IMG/VR virus record: IMGVR_UViG_3300032293_000181 | Span: 1 to 30,121 of that record | Strand: one strand, 5' to 3' | DNA: 30,121 nucleotides | Origin: a virus | Part shown: one piece after another, positions 4,711 to 12,308 of the stretch | How the letters are laid out: each line of letters opens with the position of its first letter | Position numbering within the stretch: the first letter of the stretch is position 1 | Notes under the pieces: generated by a model | Seen by the model: only the letters and a program-made list of their open reading frames with translations | Database searches by the model: none | What the model was told of the DNA's origin: nothing | Position numbers and translations under genes: made by a program

Positions 4711-6431
4711 AGCGTGGTCAACTCTGCCAGTTGGGCGTTTGTTAGACGGGTCTTGAAAACGAGGGCTTGGTTAACGGATTGCTCCAGCCCTGCCGTTATG
4801 AATCCACCGACATTAATTTGAGAGGTGGCGGGAACTGTGGCTGAATTATCAACAGCGATTTGAACCCCGTTGATATAAAAAGCGTAGTCATTTAATTTAT
4901 ATGCTACCGCTATTTTATACTTTCCGTTCACGGGTGTCGGTGTTGTTATGTTAACTTGTGTCGCTGCACCCGCTTCCGAGTATAAATACCAACTACCCGT
5001 CGCAGCGTTTCCAAAATGTATTCTGTTGTTTGTTGTGCCGTCCGACAAGGTGGCAAAGACGGAATCTACGGAATTGTTAACCCAATTAATTTCCGCAAAC
5101 AAAGTCCCCTCCGTCTGCCCAATTAAAGAGGTAATGCCCGTCTTTGTAGCAATGTCGGCCACACGGGTAACACTTGCGCCCAGCGTTGGAATGTAAGAGG
5201 TGGCGTAGGCTCCTGCTTCCAGTTGTGCGCCCCAAATGTAAATACCGCTAGTTCCGTTACCAGCGTATTGATTATTTGTAGTGTTTCCAGTGGTCGGTCC
5301 AACATTTATATATAGCGTTGGGTCAGGGGCTACAGCGGTAACGGCACATTTGTACCAACCATTGGCGTACTGGGTGATTACCGCACTTGCTCCAGAACTT
5401 ACCGCAACAACGGTACCAGTGCTTAAATCAAATACTCCCGCATTACTTCCGCCAAAAAGGTCTAACCAAACTTTTGTCCGTTCGGCTGCTTTTGCAAATA
5501 CCGATAAAGTGTAAGTTGCTCCGTTCGTTACGCTTATTGCTTGATAAACGCTGTGACCACTTGTTGCACTATTTTCTACGATTTTATCAGCTCCATAATA
5601 TCCAGCAGGGTCAAGTGTTGCTGTAGTATTTGCAGAAATAGTAGAATCTATATTTGTCCAGTTTGCATTATTAAGTTGCTCCGAATAAAGGGCAAGGTTT
5701 GTCCGCTGCGGTTCCAGCAACAAACGAGGACAAGAACTACCTAAATAGTCCAGACGGGGTAAGTTGCTCACTGGCCCAACTGATACGGCTGCGGTGGTGG
5801 TGGGTATGTAGTTTGTTGCTATGTCGCCCGTTTCAAGCTGGGCAAAAGCTATGCTAATATCAAGCGTTCCAGATTGGCCAACCCCACCAATTAAGCCAAT
5901 ACGAAAACTGTAAACTGTTGTAGCTGCAGTTCTAACAGTTGAAATACGAACCCAATCCGTGCTTGTGATAGTTACATTATCCGTTGAAGCATTAGTTAAT
6001 GCAAAAGTTGCGCTACCCGCTGAATTTAATTTTGCATAAACAGAAACTGTTGTTGGTACTGTAGTTCCTGCAATATCTTGTTGCAGCCAACTGCGGTCAG
6101 AAGTCGTGGTGCCACCGCCTAAATTGCATTGCAAACGCCAGCCGTTATTTCCTCCAAAGGGGTCGGTAGTGTAGTTTGCAGTAACTACGGGAGTAGTGCC
6201 AGCACCTTGTGCAATCTTATTCCAAGCAGCATTTGAAAACGTATTGCTTTGCAGGCAAATGTTTGTCCGCACCTTCTCAATAAGGCCGTTGCTGGCCACA
6301 CGGGTAGCACCCGAAGCACGGGTAAAAGTCAAATCGCCCGAACCATCAGTAGGCTTCTCTGCGTAAATCTTGCTTGTCTTGTATCCGCTTGGTATAACAA
6401 CAAGCGAAGCATCATCGTAAAAACTACTCAT
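4707..6431 (-). CDS. Tail fibre / receptor-binding protein with two jelly-roll-like repeats and a C-terminal lectin domain (574 aa)
   Basis: Probable host-binding protein. After a short N-terminal virion-attachment region (TFTRASGATRVASNGLIEK), two related beta-sandwich domains follow. The first is about residues 58-215 (SNTFSNAAW start, AFAQLETGDIATNYIPT end), the second about 245-420 (EQLNNANW start, WGAQLEAGAYATSYIPT end). Each has a carbohydrate-binding-module-like core (TVSVYAKL / TLSVFAKA). The C-terminal 150 residues look like a concanavalin/LamG fold (GTLFAEINWV, GKYKIAVAYK, YAFYINGVQ). No enzymatic motif was seen. It is Ser/Thr/Ala-rich, as usual for fibres, and follows the head genes. 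Confidence 0.78.
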   Translation of the reverse strand: MSSFYDDASLVVIPSGYKTSKIYAEKPTDGSGDLTFTRASGATRVASNGLIEKVRTNICLQSNTFSNAAWNKIAQGAGTTPVVTANYTTDPFGGNNGWRLQCNLGGGTTTSDRSWLQQDIAGTTVPTTVSVYAKLNSAGSATFALTNASTDNVTITSTDWVRISTVRTAATTVYSFRIGLIGGVGQSGTLDISIAFAQLETGDIATNYIPTTTAAVSVGPVSNLPRLDYLGSSCPRLLLEPQRTNLALYSEQLNNANWTNIDSTISANTTATLDPAGYYGADKIVENSATSGHSVYQAISVTNGATYTLSVFAKAAERTKVWLDLFGGSNAGVFDLSTGTVVAVSSGASAVITQYANGWYKCAVTAVAPDPTLYINVGPTTGNTTNNQYAGNGTSGIYIWGAQLEAGAYATSYIPTLGASVTRVADIATKTGITSLIGQTEGTLFAEINWVNNSVDSVFATLSDGTTNNRIHFGNAATGSWYLYSEAGAATQVNITTPTPVNGKYKIAVAYKLNDYAFYINGVQIAVDNSATVPATSQINVGGFITAGLEQSVNQALVFKTRLTNAQLAELTTL

Positions 6432-6649
6432 CAGTTAAAGTTTAATTCGTCTATTGCATTCTCCAAACACTCGAAGCCCTCAATCGTACCGCTATCCGCA
6501 AGCACCCGAATCTCGTATGCCTCTGCGTATGTGTATGCGTTATTAAAGCACGCAGGCACGCCATCAGCGGGTAAGCTGCGGGTGTTGTAGTCCTCGTCTC
6601 CCCAATCGGAGGAGCAGTAAATCTCGCCCCAGTTATTATTTGTTGGCAT
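6431..6649 (-). CDS. Small virion-associated-type protein with YExRVLADxGT motif (72 aa)
   Basis: Function unknown. Residues 45-62 (YEIRVLADSGTIEGFECL) closely match a segment of the 427-residue tail protein at 17859..19142 (YEARVLADGGTYEENTCL). The N-terminal half is rich in Asn, Asp and Trp. It is translationally linked to the receptor-binding gene (shared stop/start at 6431) and may help fibre attachment; that is inference. Confidence 0.65.
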   Translation of the reverse strand: MPTNNNWGEIYCSSDWGDEDYNTRSLPADGVPACFNNAYTYAEAYEIRVLADSGTIEGFECLENAIDELNFN

Positions 6650-6767
6650 GTTGCTTCAAAAATTCAATGAGTTTTCTTTCGTTTTCGGGCTTTACTTTAT
6701 ACCTACATGTACCATCCGTGGAACGATTGTCCGTCCGTGGGGTACATTTCACCATTCTGATTTTCAT
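6636..6767 (-). CDS. Small overlapping gene (43 aa)
   Basis: Open from ATG 6767 to TAA 6636..6638. It starts inside the end of the connector gene (65-nt overlap in another frame), fills the only gap before the next gene and overlaps that gene's start by 14 nt. The product is basic: MKIRMVKCTPRTD, then CRYKVKPENERKLIEFLKQH. The last part looks like a real amphipathic helix. No function is known to me. Confidence 0.6.
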   Translation of the reverse strand: MKIRMVKCTPRTDNRSTDGTCRYKVKPENERKLIEFLKQHANK

Positions 6768-7200
6768 AGTATTCGGGGGTCAAAGATCCGTAGAATGTCA
6801 AATACGATACGAGGCGTCTGCCATAGTGTTCAGCGATGTCACGCTCCCGTTGGATCAGGTACTCCAATTCGCTCTTTTCAATGCCTTCGGAGTTCTCGCT
6901 CTGCTTCTTGAACACGCCTCCGTTGCTCACCTTGTATGCAAGGAAAGGCAGGATCTCGGTCATGGAGTAATGCACAAGAACGTCCTGCACGTAGTCCTCC
7001 AGCAGCGTTTCGTAATTGCCCGCCAGGGTGTTGTTCAGTACGTCCGTCTTTAGTCGGTTGTACAAGGCCGTGCCTAACAACGCCTGCACGTGGATGTCCT
7101 GGGCAATTTTAATAAACTGAATCATCTGATCTCTGTCCACGTTGCCATTGATGGCCGTGCGCTTAACGAGATCTTCGGGGCTGATAAATAGTGGGTACAT
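6703..7200 (-). CDS. Head-tail connector / head completion protein (165 aa)
   Basis: Mostly helical protein immediately downstream of the portal, with the pattern of Bacteroidetes phage head completion proteins (DUF6712-like as I recall): an N-terminal ISPEDLVKRTAINGNVD, a middle LLGTALYNRL, then LEDYVQDVLVHYSMTEILPFLAYKV and SNGGVF. The C-terminal tail is polar. It probably docks on the portal ring in the capsid vertex. No enzymatic motif. Confidence 0.7.
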   Translation of the reverse strand: MYPLFISPEDLVKRTAINGNVDRDQMIQFIKIAQDIHVQALLGTALYNRLKTDVLNNTLAGNYETLLEDYVQDVLVHYSMTEILPFLAYKVSNGGVFKKQSENSEGIEKSELEYLIQRERDIAEHYGRRLVSYLTFYGSLTPEYYENQNGEMYPTDGQSFHGWYM

Positions 7201-7213
7201 GTTTTATATAACC

Positions 7214-9223
7214 TTATTTTGGGATTCCACGCTTTTCAGCATACTCCTTCGTATATCCTCGGTAGTCCTGATCGAAGGGGATCTTCGCCACCTTTGGGTC
7301 GTTGACGGGCAACTTCACCCCCAACTTGCGCAGGTCGTTAACCGATACCTCGGATCGTGGATTCTTCGGGTCTGGCTTCACGCCCTTTGCTCTTGCCAAA
7401 TACGTCTTACGCATCCAGAAGTGCTTGCAATTCGGGCCGCCCTTGTACAGGAGGATGTCGTATGTTGCTGATCCACCCTCTCCGAATCCCGCATTCACGG
7501 GCTTGTTGGCCATCGCTTCAATGTCCTCCAATCGGTAAACCTTCGCAGCCCCTAGCATCAAGCGACAAAACTGACGCTCACCACCTGGCTCACCTGCGTA
7601 TGCGTAGCGCACCTTGTACGCAAAGCCCTCTTTGGTCACTCCGTCCTGCACGCTCTTTGAATTTGAGAAGGCACTGCCCGTAGAGGCGAATTGCACCTCC
7701 CGCATCTTTACGATGTCCTCATCGGTCAATGCTCCCTCATCAACGAGTTCCCATTCCTTCTCATCGACCTCCTCTCCGAGGTCAATCAATTCCTGCACCC
7801 AACCCCCGAAGGCGGGATCAGATGCTTTGGACTTTTTTTCGGACTTCATTTGGGTGATCACCGCAGACGAGTTGCCCGTGAACAAGGCACGTGCTACGGA
7901 TGGCTCAAACTGCAACATTTGTACCAGGAAGGTGATTGCCTGGTCTTGGGTAAGAACGCCCTCCTGAACGGCTCGCATGATGTCCAGCGAGGATGCAATC
8001 TGCGCTCCGTTGTACGATGCCTCCTTTTGAATCAGCTCCTCATTCACATCGGCAGGCAGCGTGGTGGTAACTTGCTCCTCTACCTTTACGCCCGTCTCCT
8101 CTTCAATCGTCTGCTGATCAGTCACCTTGATGTCGTTGAACTCCATCGGGGAAAGCGGCTTAAAGTATAAGTTCAATGCCGTATTGTTGGCTGCAAGCAG
8201 TTCGTCCAAAGCCGAGATGATACCAATCTGAATGGGACGGATCACAGTATTGTCCATCAATAGATAGGCGTTCTTGATCTCGTCCGCATTGCTACCCAGT
8301 CCCGTGTTCTCCTTGATGCCGAACAGCATCGGGCTAGTCACTCGGTGGCCAACCATGATCTTTTGGCTGGATTCACGGGAAAGGAACTCGTACTGCAAGT
8401 GCGCCTCTGAAAGCTCAACGGGTTCAATCGTGGCTGCCTTATTTGAATCGTCATTAAAGGCCAGGATCCAACGCCCTGCGTTATTCGTGCCCTGCCACTT
8501 CTGGCCAATGGTTGAATTTATATTGTCCTGCTCCTCCTGCGGTGGGATCCCGTTATTGAAGTTGATGATCATGGACGGAGCCAGGCCATTCTTGATATTG
8601 TTGATGTGGTAGTTCGCTACCTCCTCCTCCAATTCCGCATACGGAAGGGCTGCCATGTAACGGGGTGGTGAGTAGTAGTAGGATCCTGCTGCATACGGGC
8701 GGTAGAAGTAAATCTCACGCTTCTCGGTGGTCATGCCAAAAGCCCCGATGCGGGTCACTTGATTGCGGTTGCGGATCTTTGTCCAATCCCAAGCGTAGTA
8801 GTAGGCATTTATTTTGCCCTCCTCATCGCACTTCTCCGCACGTAACGTCTGCACTGGCATGTGGGTGATCTCTGCGATGGCCGACTTGTCAGCATTCCAC
8901 AACACCTGCAAAGCCCCGTTGCCCAACCAATACACGTCATTCGCAAAGCGGTATACATCCTCCTCACTCAATAGGCGCTTCATCTCCAGGTATGCCGTTG
9001 GATTTGCTGCTGAATTTGAGGCATCCAGTCCCTTGCCGTAGATCATGTCGGCAATACCCGTGATCACTGCGTTGTTGGTAGCGGAACCGACCCTGCGGTC
9101 AATGAGGTACTGATAGTAGTTATTGTCCTCCCCGTATTCCACCCAATCTAGGCGGGGGTTCTCCACGATTGCAGGCGCAACGTAGGAGGCGAACTCAACC
9201 ATTTTGATATTGTTACTGGCCAT
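7214..9223 (-). CDS. Portal protein fused to a C-terminal Cys/His domain (669 aa)
   Basis: Dodecameric portal through which DNA is packaged. Residues 1-470 look like a portal: an N-terminal WVEYGEDNNYYQYLIDRR segment, a helical stem region with VTSPMLFGIKENTGLGSNADEIKNA, and clip residues. The C-terminal part carries an extra domain at about 534-616 (FAYKVRYAYAGEP, RQFCRLMLGAAKVYR, YDILLYKGGPNCKHFWMRK) with conserved Arg, Cys and a CxHxW motif. I take this to be a MuF-like minor head protein domain or another capsid-internal domain fused to the portal. Length is clearly above a stand-alone portal (about 400-500). It overlaps the upstream gene by 11 nt. Confidence 0.8.
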   Translation of the reverse strand: MASNNIKMVEFASYVAPAIVENPRLDWVEYGEDNNYYQYLIDRRVGSATNNAVITGIADMIYGKGLDASNSAANPTAYLEMKRLLSEEDVYRFANDVYWLGNGALQVLWNADKSAIAEITHMPVQTLRAEKCDEEGKINAYYYAWDWTKIRNRNQVTRIGAFGMTTEKREIYFYRPYAAGSYYYSPPRYMAALPYAELEEEVANYHINNIKNGLAPSMIINFNNGIPPQEEQDNINSTIGQKWQGTNNAGRWILAFNDDSNKAATIEPVELSEAHLQYEFLSRESSQKIMVGHRVTSPMLFGIKENTGLGSNADEIKNAYLLMDNTVIRPIQIGIISALDELLAANNTALNLYFKPLSPMEFNDIKVTDQQTIEEETGVKVEEQVTTTLPADVNEELIQKEASYNGAQIASSLDIMRAVQEGVLTQDQAITFLVQMLQFEPSVARALFTGNSSAVITQMKSEKKSKASDPAFGGWVQELIDLGEEVDEKEWELVDEGALTDEDIVKMREVQFASTGSAFSNSKSVQDGVTKEGFAYKVRYAYAGEPGGERQFCRLMLGAAKVYRLEDIEAMANKPVNAGFGEGGSATYDILLYKGGPNCKHFWMRKTYLARAKGVKPDPKNPRSEVSVNDLRKLGVKLPVNDPKVAKIPFDQDYRGYTKEYAEKRGIPK

Positions 9224-9623
9224 AAATTTTGAATGTATTGTCCATCATTTCCTGCACCGTATCTAGAACGGGTTGGTAGGTGCTTATTGTTTCCCCTTGC
9301 GGTAGCATGATAAATCTGTCACTGCATAGAATCTTGCTGTTTACGAACTGCCCCGTTACTAGGGTCTGCTCTGCTAGTCGCACCATGTACGGCACCTCGG
9401 CTTCCAACCCTACCGATGAGTAAGTAAAGGTAAACTGACGGGTGTCCTTATTGAATGTGGGGGAGGTCACGTTGTAGATCGTGATGGTTCTGCCGTCTTT
9501 GGAGTACAAAACCATCTGCACCCGCCATGTTACCCCGTACCCAGTCAGCGCATCGTTGCCGTTTTGCCAGTCCCGAACGGGCAAAGTCACCACGTTGTTG
9601 GTATCAAATGATAGGAAAGTCAT
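9213..9623 (-). CDS. Beta-rich virion protein, unknown (136 aa)
   Basis: Beta-strand rich (VTLPVRDWQNGND, WRVQMVLYSKDGRTITIY, FTFTYSSV), ending in a helix EMMDNTFKIYG. It resembles no family I can name with certainty; an Ig-like or head-tail joining protein is likely from the position before the portal. ATG 9623 is chosen over an open frame back to 9758 because that extension reads through the terminator hairpin. The start is preceded by TATATACGC, shared with the scaffold gene. Confidence 0.6.
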   Translation of the reverse strand: MTFLSFDTNNVVTLPVRDWQNGNDALTGYGVTWRVQMVLYSKDGRTITIYNVTSPTFNKDTRQFTFTYSSVGLEAEVPYMVRLAEQTLVTGQFVNSKILCSDRFIMLPQGETISTYQPVLDTVQEMMDNTFKIYGQ

Positions 9624-9633
9624 GCGTATATAA
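9621..9633 (-). repeat. Start-site repeat TTATATACGCATG (copy 1)
   Basis: The 13 bases at the start of this gene are identical to those at the start of the scaffold gene (12133..12145). It may be a translation-initiation or promoter element for late genes, or chance in a short AT-rich stretch. Confidence 0.35.
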
Positions 9634-9660
9634 CCCCCAACTGACACATGTGCGACAATT

Positions 9661-9688
9661 AAAAACAAAAAAGCCACCCGAAGGTGGC
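9661..9688 (-). terminator. Rho-independent terminator with UUCG tetraloop, between tube-like gene and portal cluster
   Basis: In minus-strand RNA GCCACC-UUCG-GGUGGC (9688..9673) forms a 6-bp stem closed by the very stable C(UUCG)G loop, followed by UUUUUUGUUUUU. It lies 24 nt past the stop of the gene at 9712..10266. It would lower transcription into the portal and connector genes. Confidence 0.88.
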
Positions 9689-9711
9689 CTCTTTGCTCGT
9701 GTAGGAATTGA

Positions 9712-10266
9712 TCAGGAACCCACCACGATGGTCGGCTTTGTGCCGAGCAATCCAGCAAACGGGTTGTTTGGAACTGCGCCCAACAAGAAGTTGGCAGGCA
9801 CCCGCTCGTTGGCAGTCAACGTGATGTTGTAGCCAGTCAAATCACCGAATGCGGATCCCGTTACGATGCTTCCGCCCGTAACCTCGGAGCCATGCTCCAG
9901 ACCCATCACCCATGCGTTGCCGTTGTTATCCTCAACAACCACCACGGGCTTTGCCCATGCCAGCAATTTCACCTCTTTGTGGGTGTCAGCGTCTTGCTTT
10001 TTCAGCACTACGTTCAACACTTGCTCAAAGAAGGTCGTGCCATTGTCACGGCTGGAGTTGATGTTTTGCTCGAAGTTTGACGTGCCCTTCAAGTCGTATT
10101 TGTAGGCGGAGGTGGCCGTAGTGGCCAACTGATCCAATACGTCCGTGTCAGCAGTGTCGTAGGAGATCTGTGCCAGGTCAAGCGAGTTGATGAAGTAGAT
10201 TGCATTCAATCCACCTACCTGGTCTTTGCACGGCTCAATACGGCCGAGTGTTAATGAACATGCCAT
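9712..10266 (-). CDS. Putative major tail tube protein or abundant virion protein (184 aa)
   Basis: Beta-rich protein directly downstream of the capsid gene (apart from an HNH insertion). Recognisable pieces are MACSLTLGRIEPCKDQVGG, AIYFINSLD, KGTSNFEQNINSSRDNGTTFFEQ and VVVEDNNGNAWVMGLEHG, which I recall from a widespread Bacteroidetes phage structural family. An alternating strand pattern, no enzymatic residues and a strong terminator directly after it all fit a highly expressed structural protein, most likely the tail tube. The exact role is inferred. Confidence 0.6.
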   Translation of the reverse strand: MACSLTLGRIEPCKDQVGGLNAIYFINSLDLAQISYDTADTDVLDQLATTATSAYKYDLKGTSNFEQNINSSRDNGTTFFEQVLNVVLKKQDADTHKEVKLLAWAKPVVVVEDNNGNAWVMGLEHGSEVTGGSIVTGSAFGDLTGYNITLTANERVPANFLLGAVPNNPFAGLLGTKPTIVVGS

Positions 10267-10270
10267 GATT

Positions 10271-10612
10271 TTATTTTTTTTTGAAGTCCTTATTTATTTG
10301 AGTTTTCAATCGGTGACAATTTGCGCAAAGGGTTTGGAGATTGGCGAGGTCGTTATTCTTTCTGTTTCCATCTATGTGATCCACATCTAATTGGCAACTG
10401 TGAACTGGAACGAATCCGCACAATTCGCATTTGTCCTTTTTATATGGTCTGTATACCTCCCGCAGTTGCATTGCTCGAAACTTGATCAATCTGACCTTGC
10501 CCTTACAATACCGACTGCACCATTTTTTCTGCCTCTTTTCTAGTTTCTTTCCGCACCCAAAACACAAAAGGGGAGACGAGGGTGCGCTACCCAAGTCCCC
10601 CCCTTGCGTCAC
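10271..10612 (-). CDS. HNH endonuclease inserted between capsid and tube genes (113 aa)
   Basis: Site-specific nuclease, probably a free-standing homing-type element. An N-terminal zinc knuckle (CFGCGKK, then WCSRYC, about residues 17-36) precedes the HNH core: CELCGF, DVDHIDGNRKNND, LQTLCANCHRLKT, with paired CxxC motifs. It begins at GTG, since no ATG is available before the first zinc motif. A run of seven G follows the third codon, a place where slippage could switch the frame. It splits two genes that would be expected to be adjacent. Confidence 0.82.
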   Translation of the reverse strand: MTQGGDLGSAPSSPLLCFGCGKKLEKRQKKWCSRYCKGKVRLIKFRAMQLREVYRPYKKDKCELCGFVPVHSCQLDVDHIDGNRKNNDLANLQTLCANCHRLKTQINKDFKKK

Positions 10613-10625
10613 TTTGTATCGCTAA

Positions 10626-11558
10626 TTAGGCGTAGTAAACCAAATCAGCACCAACTCCGAACTGAACACCAGCGGAGAAGCGCATGATGAAGCGTACGTT
10701 CTTTGATCCGTCCAGGTCGCCCATGTCCAGAACCTTCACCTCGTTTTGATCGCTCAACAAGCCAGTTCCGAAGAACAAGTTTGACTTCTGTCCAGCAACC
10801 ATTTTGTTGGTTCCCAATCCAGGAGCGTGGAAAATCTTAACGCCTTCGAACATCAGCTCCTGGTTGTTGAACCACGTAGCTCCTTTTGCGTCAATACCCG
10901 CAGCACCCAAGCCAGAAGCACCGAAGCCACCCAACGCACGAACGTAGGCCTTCAATACATTGGTAGGAACGTACAAGTGCAAGTCCTCCTTACCGAACAA
11001 AGCAACGGGGATGGCATCAATTACCTTGCCCATCTCGGTCAATACGTTGGAAGCAGTTACACCACCAGTTGCAGCGGTTACGTCAATAACGGTGCTATCG
11101 GCAGCAAGCAATGCTTGGAATCCGTTGAACTCGCCAGCATTGGCGGTAGCTCCAGTCCACATTTTTTGCTCAATCCACTCGGCAACCTTGCCAGCGTTGT
11201 AACCAACGAAGTAGTCAACGAAGTTCTTTGGCAATACGTCAAAAGCGGAGTAGCCCATTTGGATGGCTTCCCAATCGCTCTCAAAATCGCTCTTGCACAA
11301 CTCCAAGTTCACCTGCAAAAACTCTGGCTGCAGGATGCGCTCGGTCAAAGTCAAAGCGGAGGTGTCGGTGAAGTCGCAGGTCTGATCCTTAACGATGCCG
11401 TCAAGCTCTACACGCTTGATGACTTCTTTGTACTTCACGTTTGGCTTGATGGTGATACCACCTTTGGCCAAGGTTTCGCCCGACAAAAGGGCAGCAGAGA
11501 TGTATTTCCCTGCAAATTCACCAGCATACGTGGTGGTAATTGAAGTGCTAGTAGGCAT
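10626..11558 (-). CDS. Major capsid protein (310 aa)
   Basis: Main shell protein, placed after protease and scaffold genes. Features typical of an HK97-fold capsid in this phage group: N-terminal Thr/Ala-rich arm, E-loop-like strands (IKPNVKYKEVIKRVEL), a spine helix region (SDWEAIQMGYSAFDVLP, NAGKVAEWIEQKMWTG), the A-domain (LHLYVPTNVLKAYVRALGG) and a C-terminal strand VKIFHAPGLGTNKMVAGQ. A cleavage site could not be assigned. The leader AAAAAACCCCAAT before the ATG is a loose version of the early leader motif, with no Shine-Dalgarno. Confidence 0.82.
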   Translation of the reverse strand: MPTSTSITTTYAGEFAGKYISAALLSGETLAKGGITIKPNVKYKEVIKRVELDGIVKDQTCDFTDTSALTLTERILQPEFLQVNLELCKSDFESDWEAIQMGYSAFDVLPKNFVDYFVGYNAGKVAEWIEQKMWTGATANAGEFNGFQALLAADSTVIDVTAATGGVTASNVLTEMGKVIDAIPVALFGKEDLHLYVPTNVLKAYVRALGGFGASGLGAAGIDAKGATWFNNQELMFEGVKIFHAPGLGTNKMVAGQKSNLFFGTGLLSDQNEVKVLDMGDLDGSKNVRFIMRFSAGVQFGVGADLVYYA

Positions 11559-11574
11559 TTCTTATTGGGGTTTT

Positions 11575-12135
11575 TTAATTGAACAATTTGTTAAACACAC
11601 GATCTGCCGTAGTGGCGGAACGCTTTGCACTGATTTGGAATTTCAGTTCGGGCTTAACCTCCACGGGAGCAGCCACGATGGGCTTCTCTGCGGCCATTAC
11701 CACCTCTTTCACTTCCTCCTCTTTTACCTCGGCTTCAATGGACATCTCTTCTTTTTTGCCCATCTCCGCCTTCATCATTTCAACCTCCTCTTTCAGAGAT
11801 TGAATCATCGCCATAACCTCGGGAAGGGTTGGCTCGGCAGCAGCAGCTTCCACCTCAATGGTGACTTCTTGCTTCTCCTCCTCCTCAACCATTTCCTTGA
11901 TTTCAGCGATCACGCCTTCTTCCGTCACGACCAAGATGCGTCCGTCCTCCATGGGGTATTCGCCCACGGGTACGGCAACCTTCTCGCCTTCGCTTCCGAT
12001 CAGGAAGATGTTTTGCCCTGCCTCCAATACCTCGGCCTCAACCATGGTACCATCGGCCAGTTTCGCACTTGCCAATTCAACCACTTCTGGCTGGATGGCG
12101 AGTTCGATCTTTTTGAAAATGTCTGTCAAATTCAT
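11575..12135 (-). CDS. Capsid scaffold-like protein (186 aa)
   Basis: Predicted assembly scaffold. It is very rich in Glu/Lys/Ala/Met, with a helical coiled-coil centre (about residues 100-135, VMAMIQSLKEEVEMMKAEMG), an N-terminal beta-like segment (MVEAEVLEAGQNIFL) and a basic C-terminus (SAKRSATTADRVFNKLFN) of the kind that contacts capsid protein. It lies between protease and capsid genes, the standard place. Its start carries the TTATATACGCATG repeat. Confidence 0.75.
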   Translation of the reverse strand: MNLTDIFKKIELAIQPEVVELASAKLADGTMVEAEVLEAGQNIFLIGSEGEKVAVPVGEYPMEDGRILVVTEEGVIAEIKEMVEEEEKQEVTIEVEAAAAEPTLPEVMAMIQSLKEEVEMMKAEMGKKEEMSIEAEVKEEEVKEVVMAAEKPIVAAPVEVKPELKFQISAKRSATTADRVFNKLFN

Positions 12136-12145
12136 GCGTATATAA
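12133..12145 (-). repeat. Start-site repeat TTATATACGCATG (copy 2)
   Basis: Identical to the 13 bases at 9621..9633. Both copies include the ATG of a virion gene. Confidence 0.35.
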
Positions 12146-12155
12146 TTGTTTTGGG

Positions 12156-12308
12156 TTAGTTCTGGGTATTTTTACCTCCAATGAAGCCGATGCCCTGGGC
12201 TTGCATGTCCATCGGGTCGCAGCATTTACGGGAGTAGGTCTTGCCGTCTTTGCACAAACAACCCCTTCGGGAGTTCTGGGGCACGGGTGGTTTGGGGTTA
12301 TTTTTCAT
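12156..12308 (-). CDS. Small cysteine-rich protein (50 aa)
   Basis: Starts at ATG 12308 inside the end of the protease gene (11-nt overlap). The core is RRGCLCKDGKTYSRKCCD followed by QAQGIG, with CxC and CC pairs that could bind metal. I recall similar short CxC...CC(D)...QAQGIG proteins near Bacteroidetes phage structural genes. An upstream in-frame extension (to 12401) lies inside the protease gene and was not used. Function unknown. Confidence 0.7.
   Translation of the reverse strand: MKNNPKPPVPQNSRRGCLCKDGKTYSRKCCDPMDMQAQGIGFIGGKNTQN

Noticed and set aside
9213-9758. Extended start at 9758 for the beta-rich protein
   Set aside because: The extension crosses the UUCG terminator hairpin and overlaps the end of the upstream gene; ATG 9623 is more sensible.
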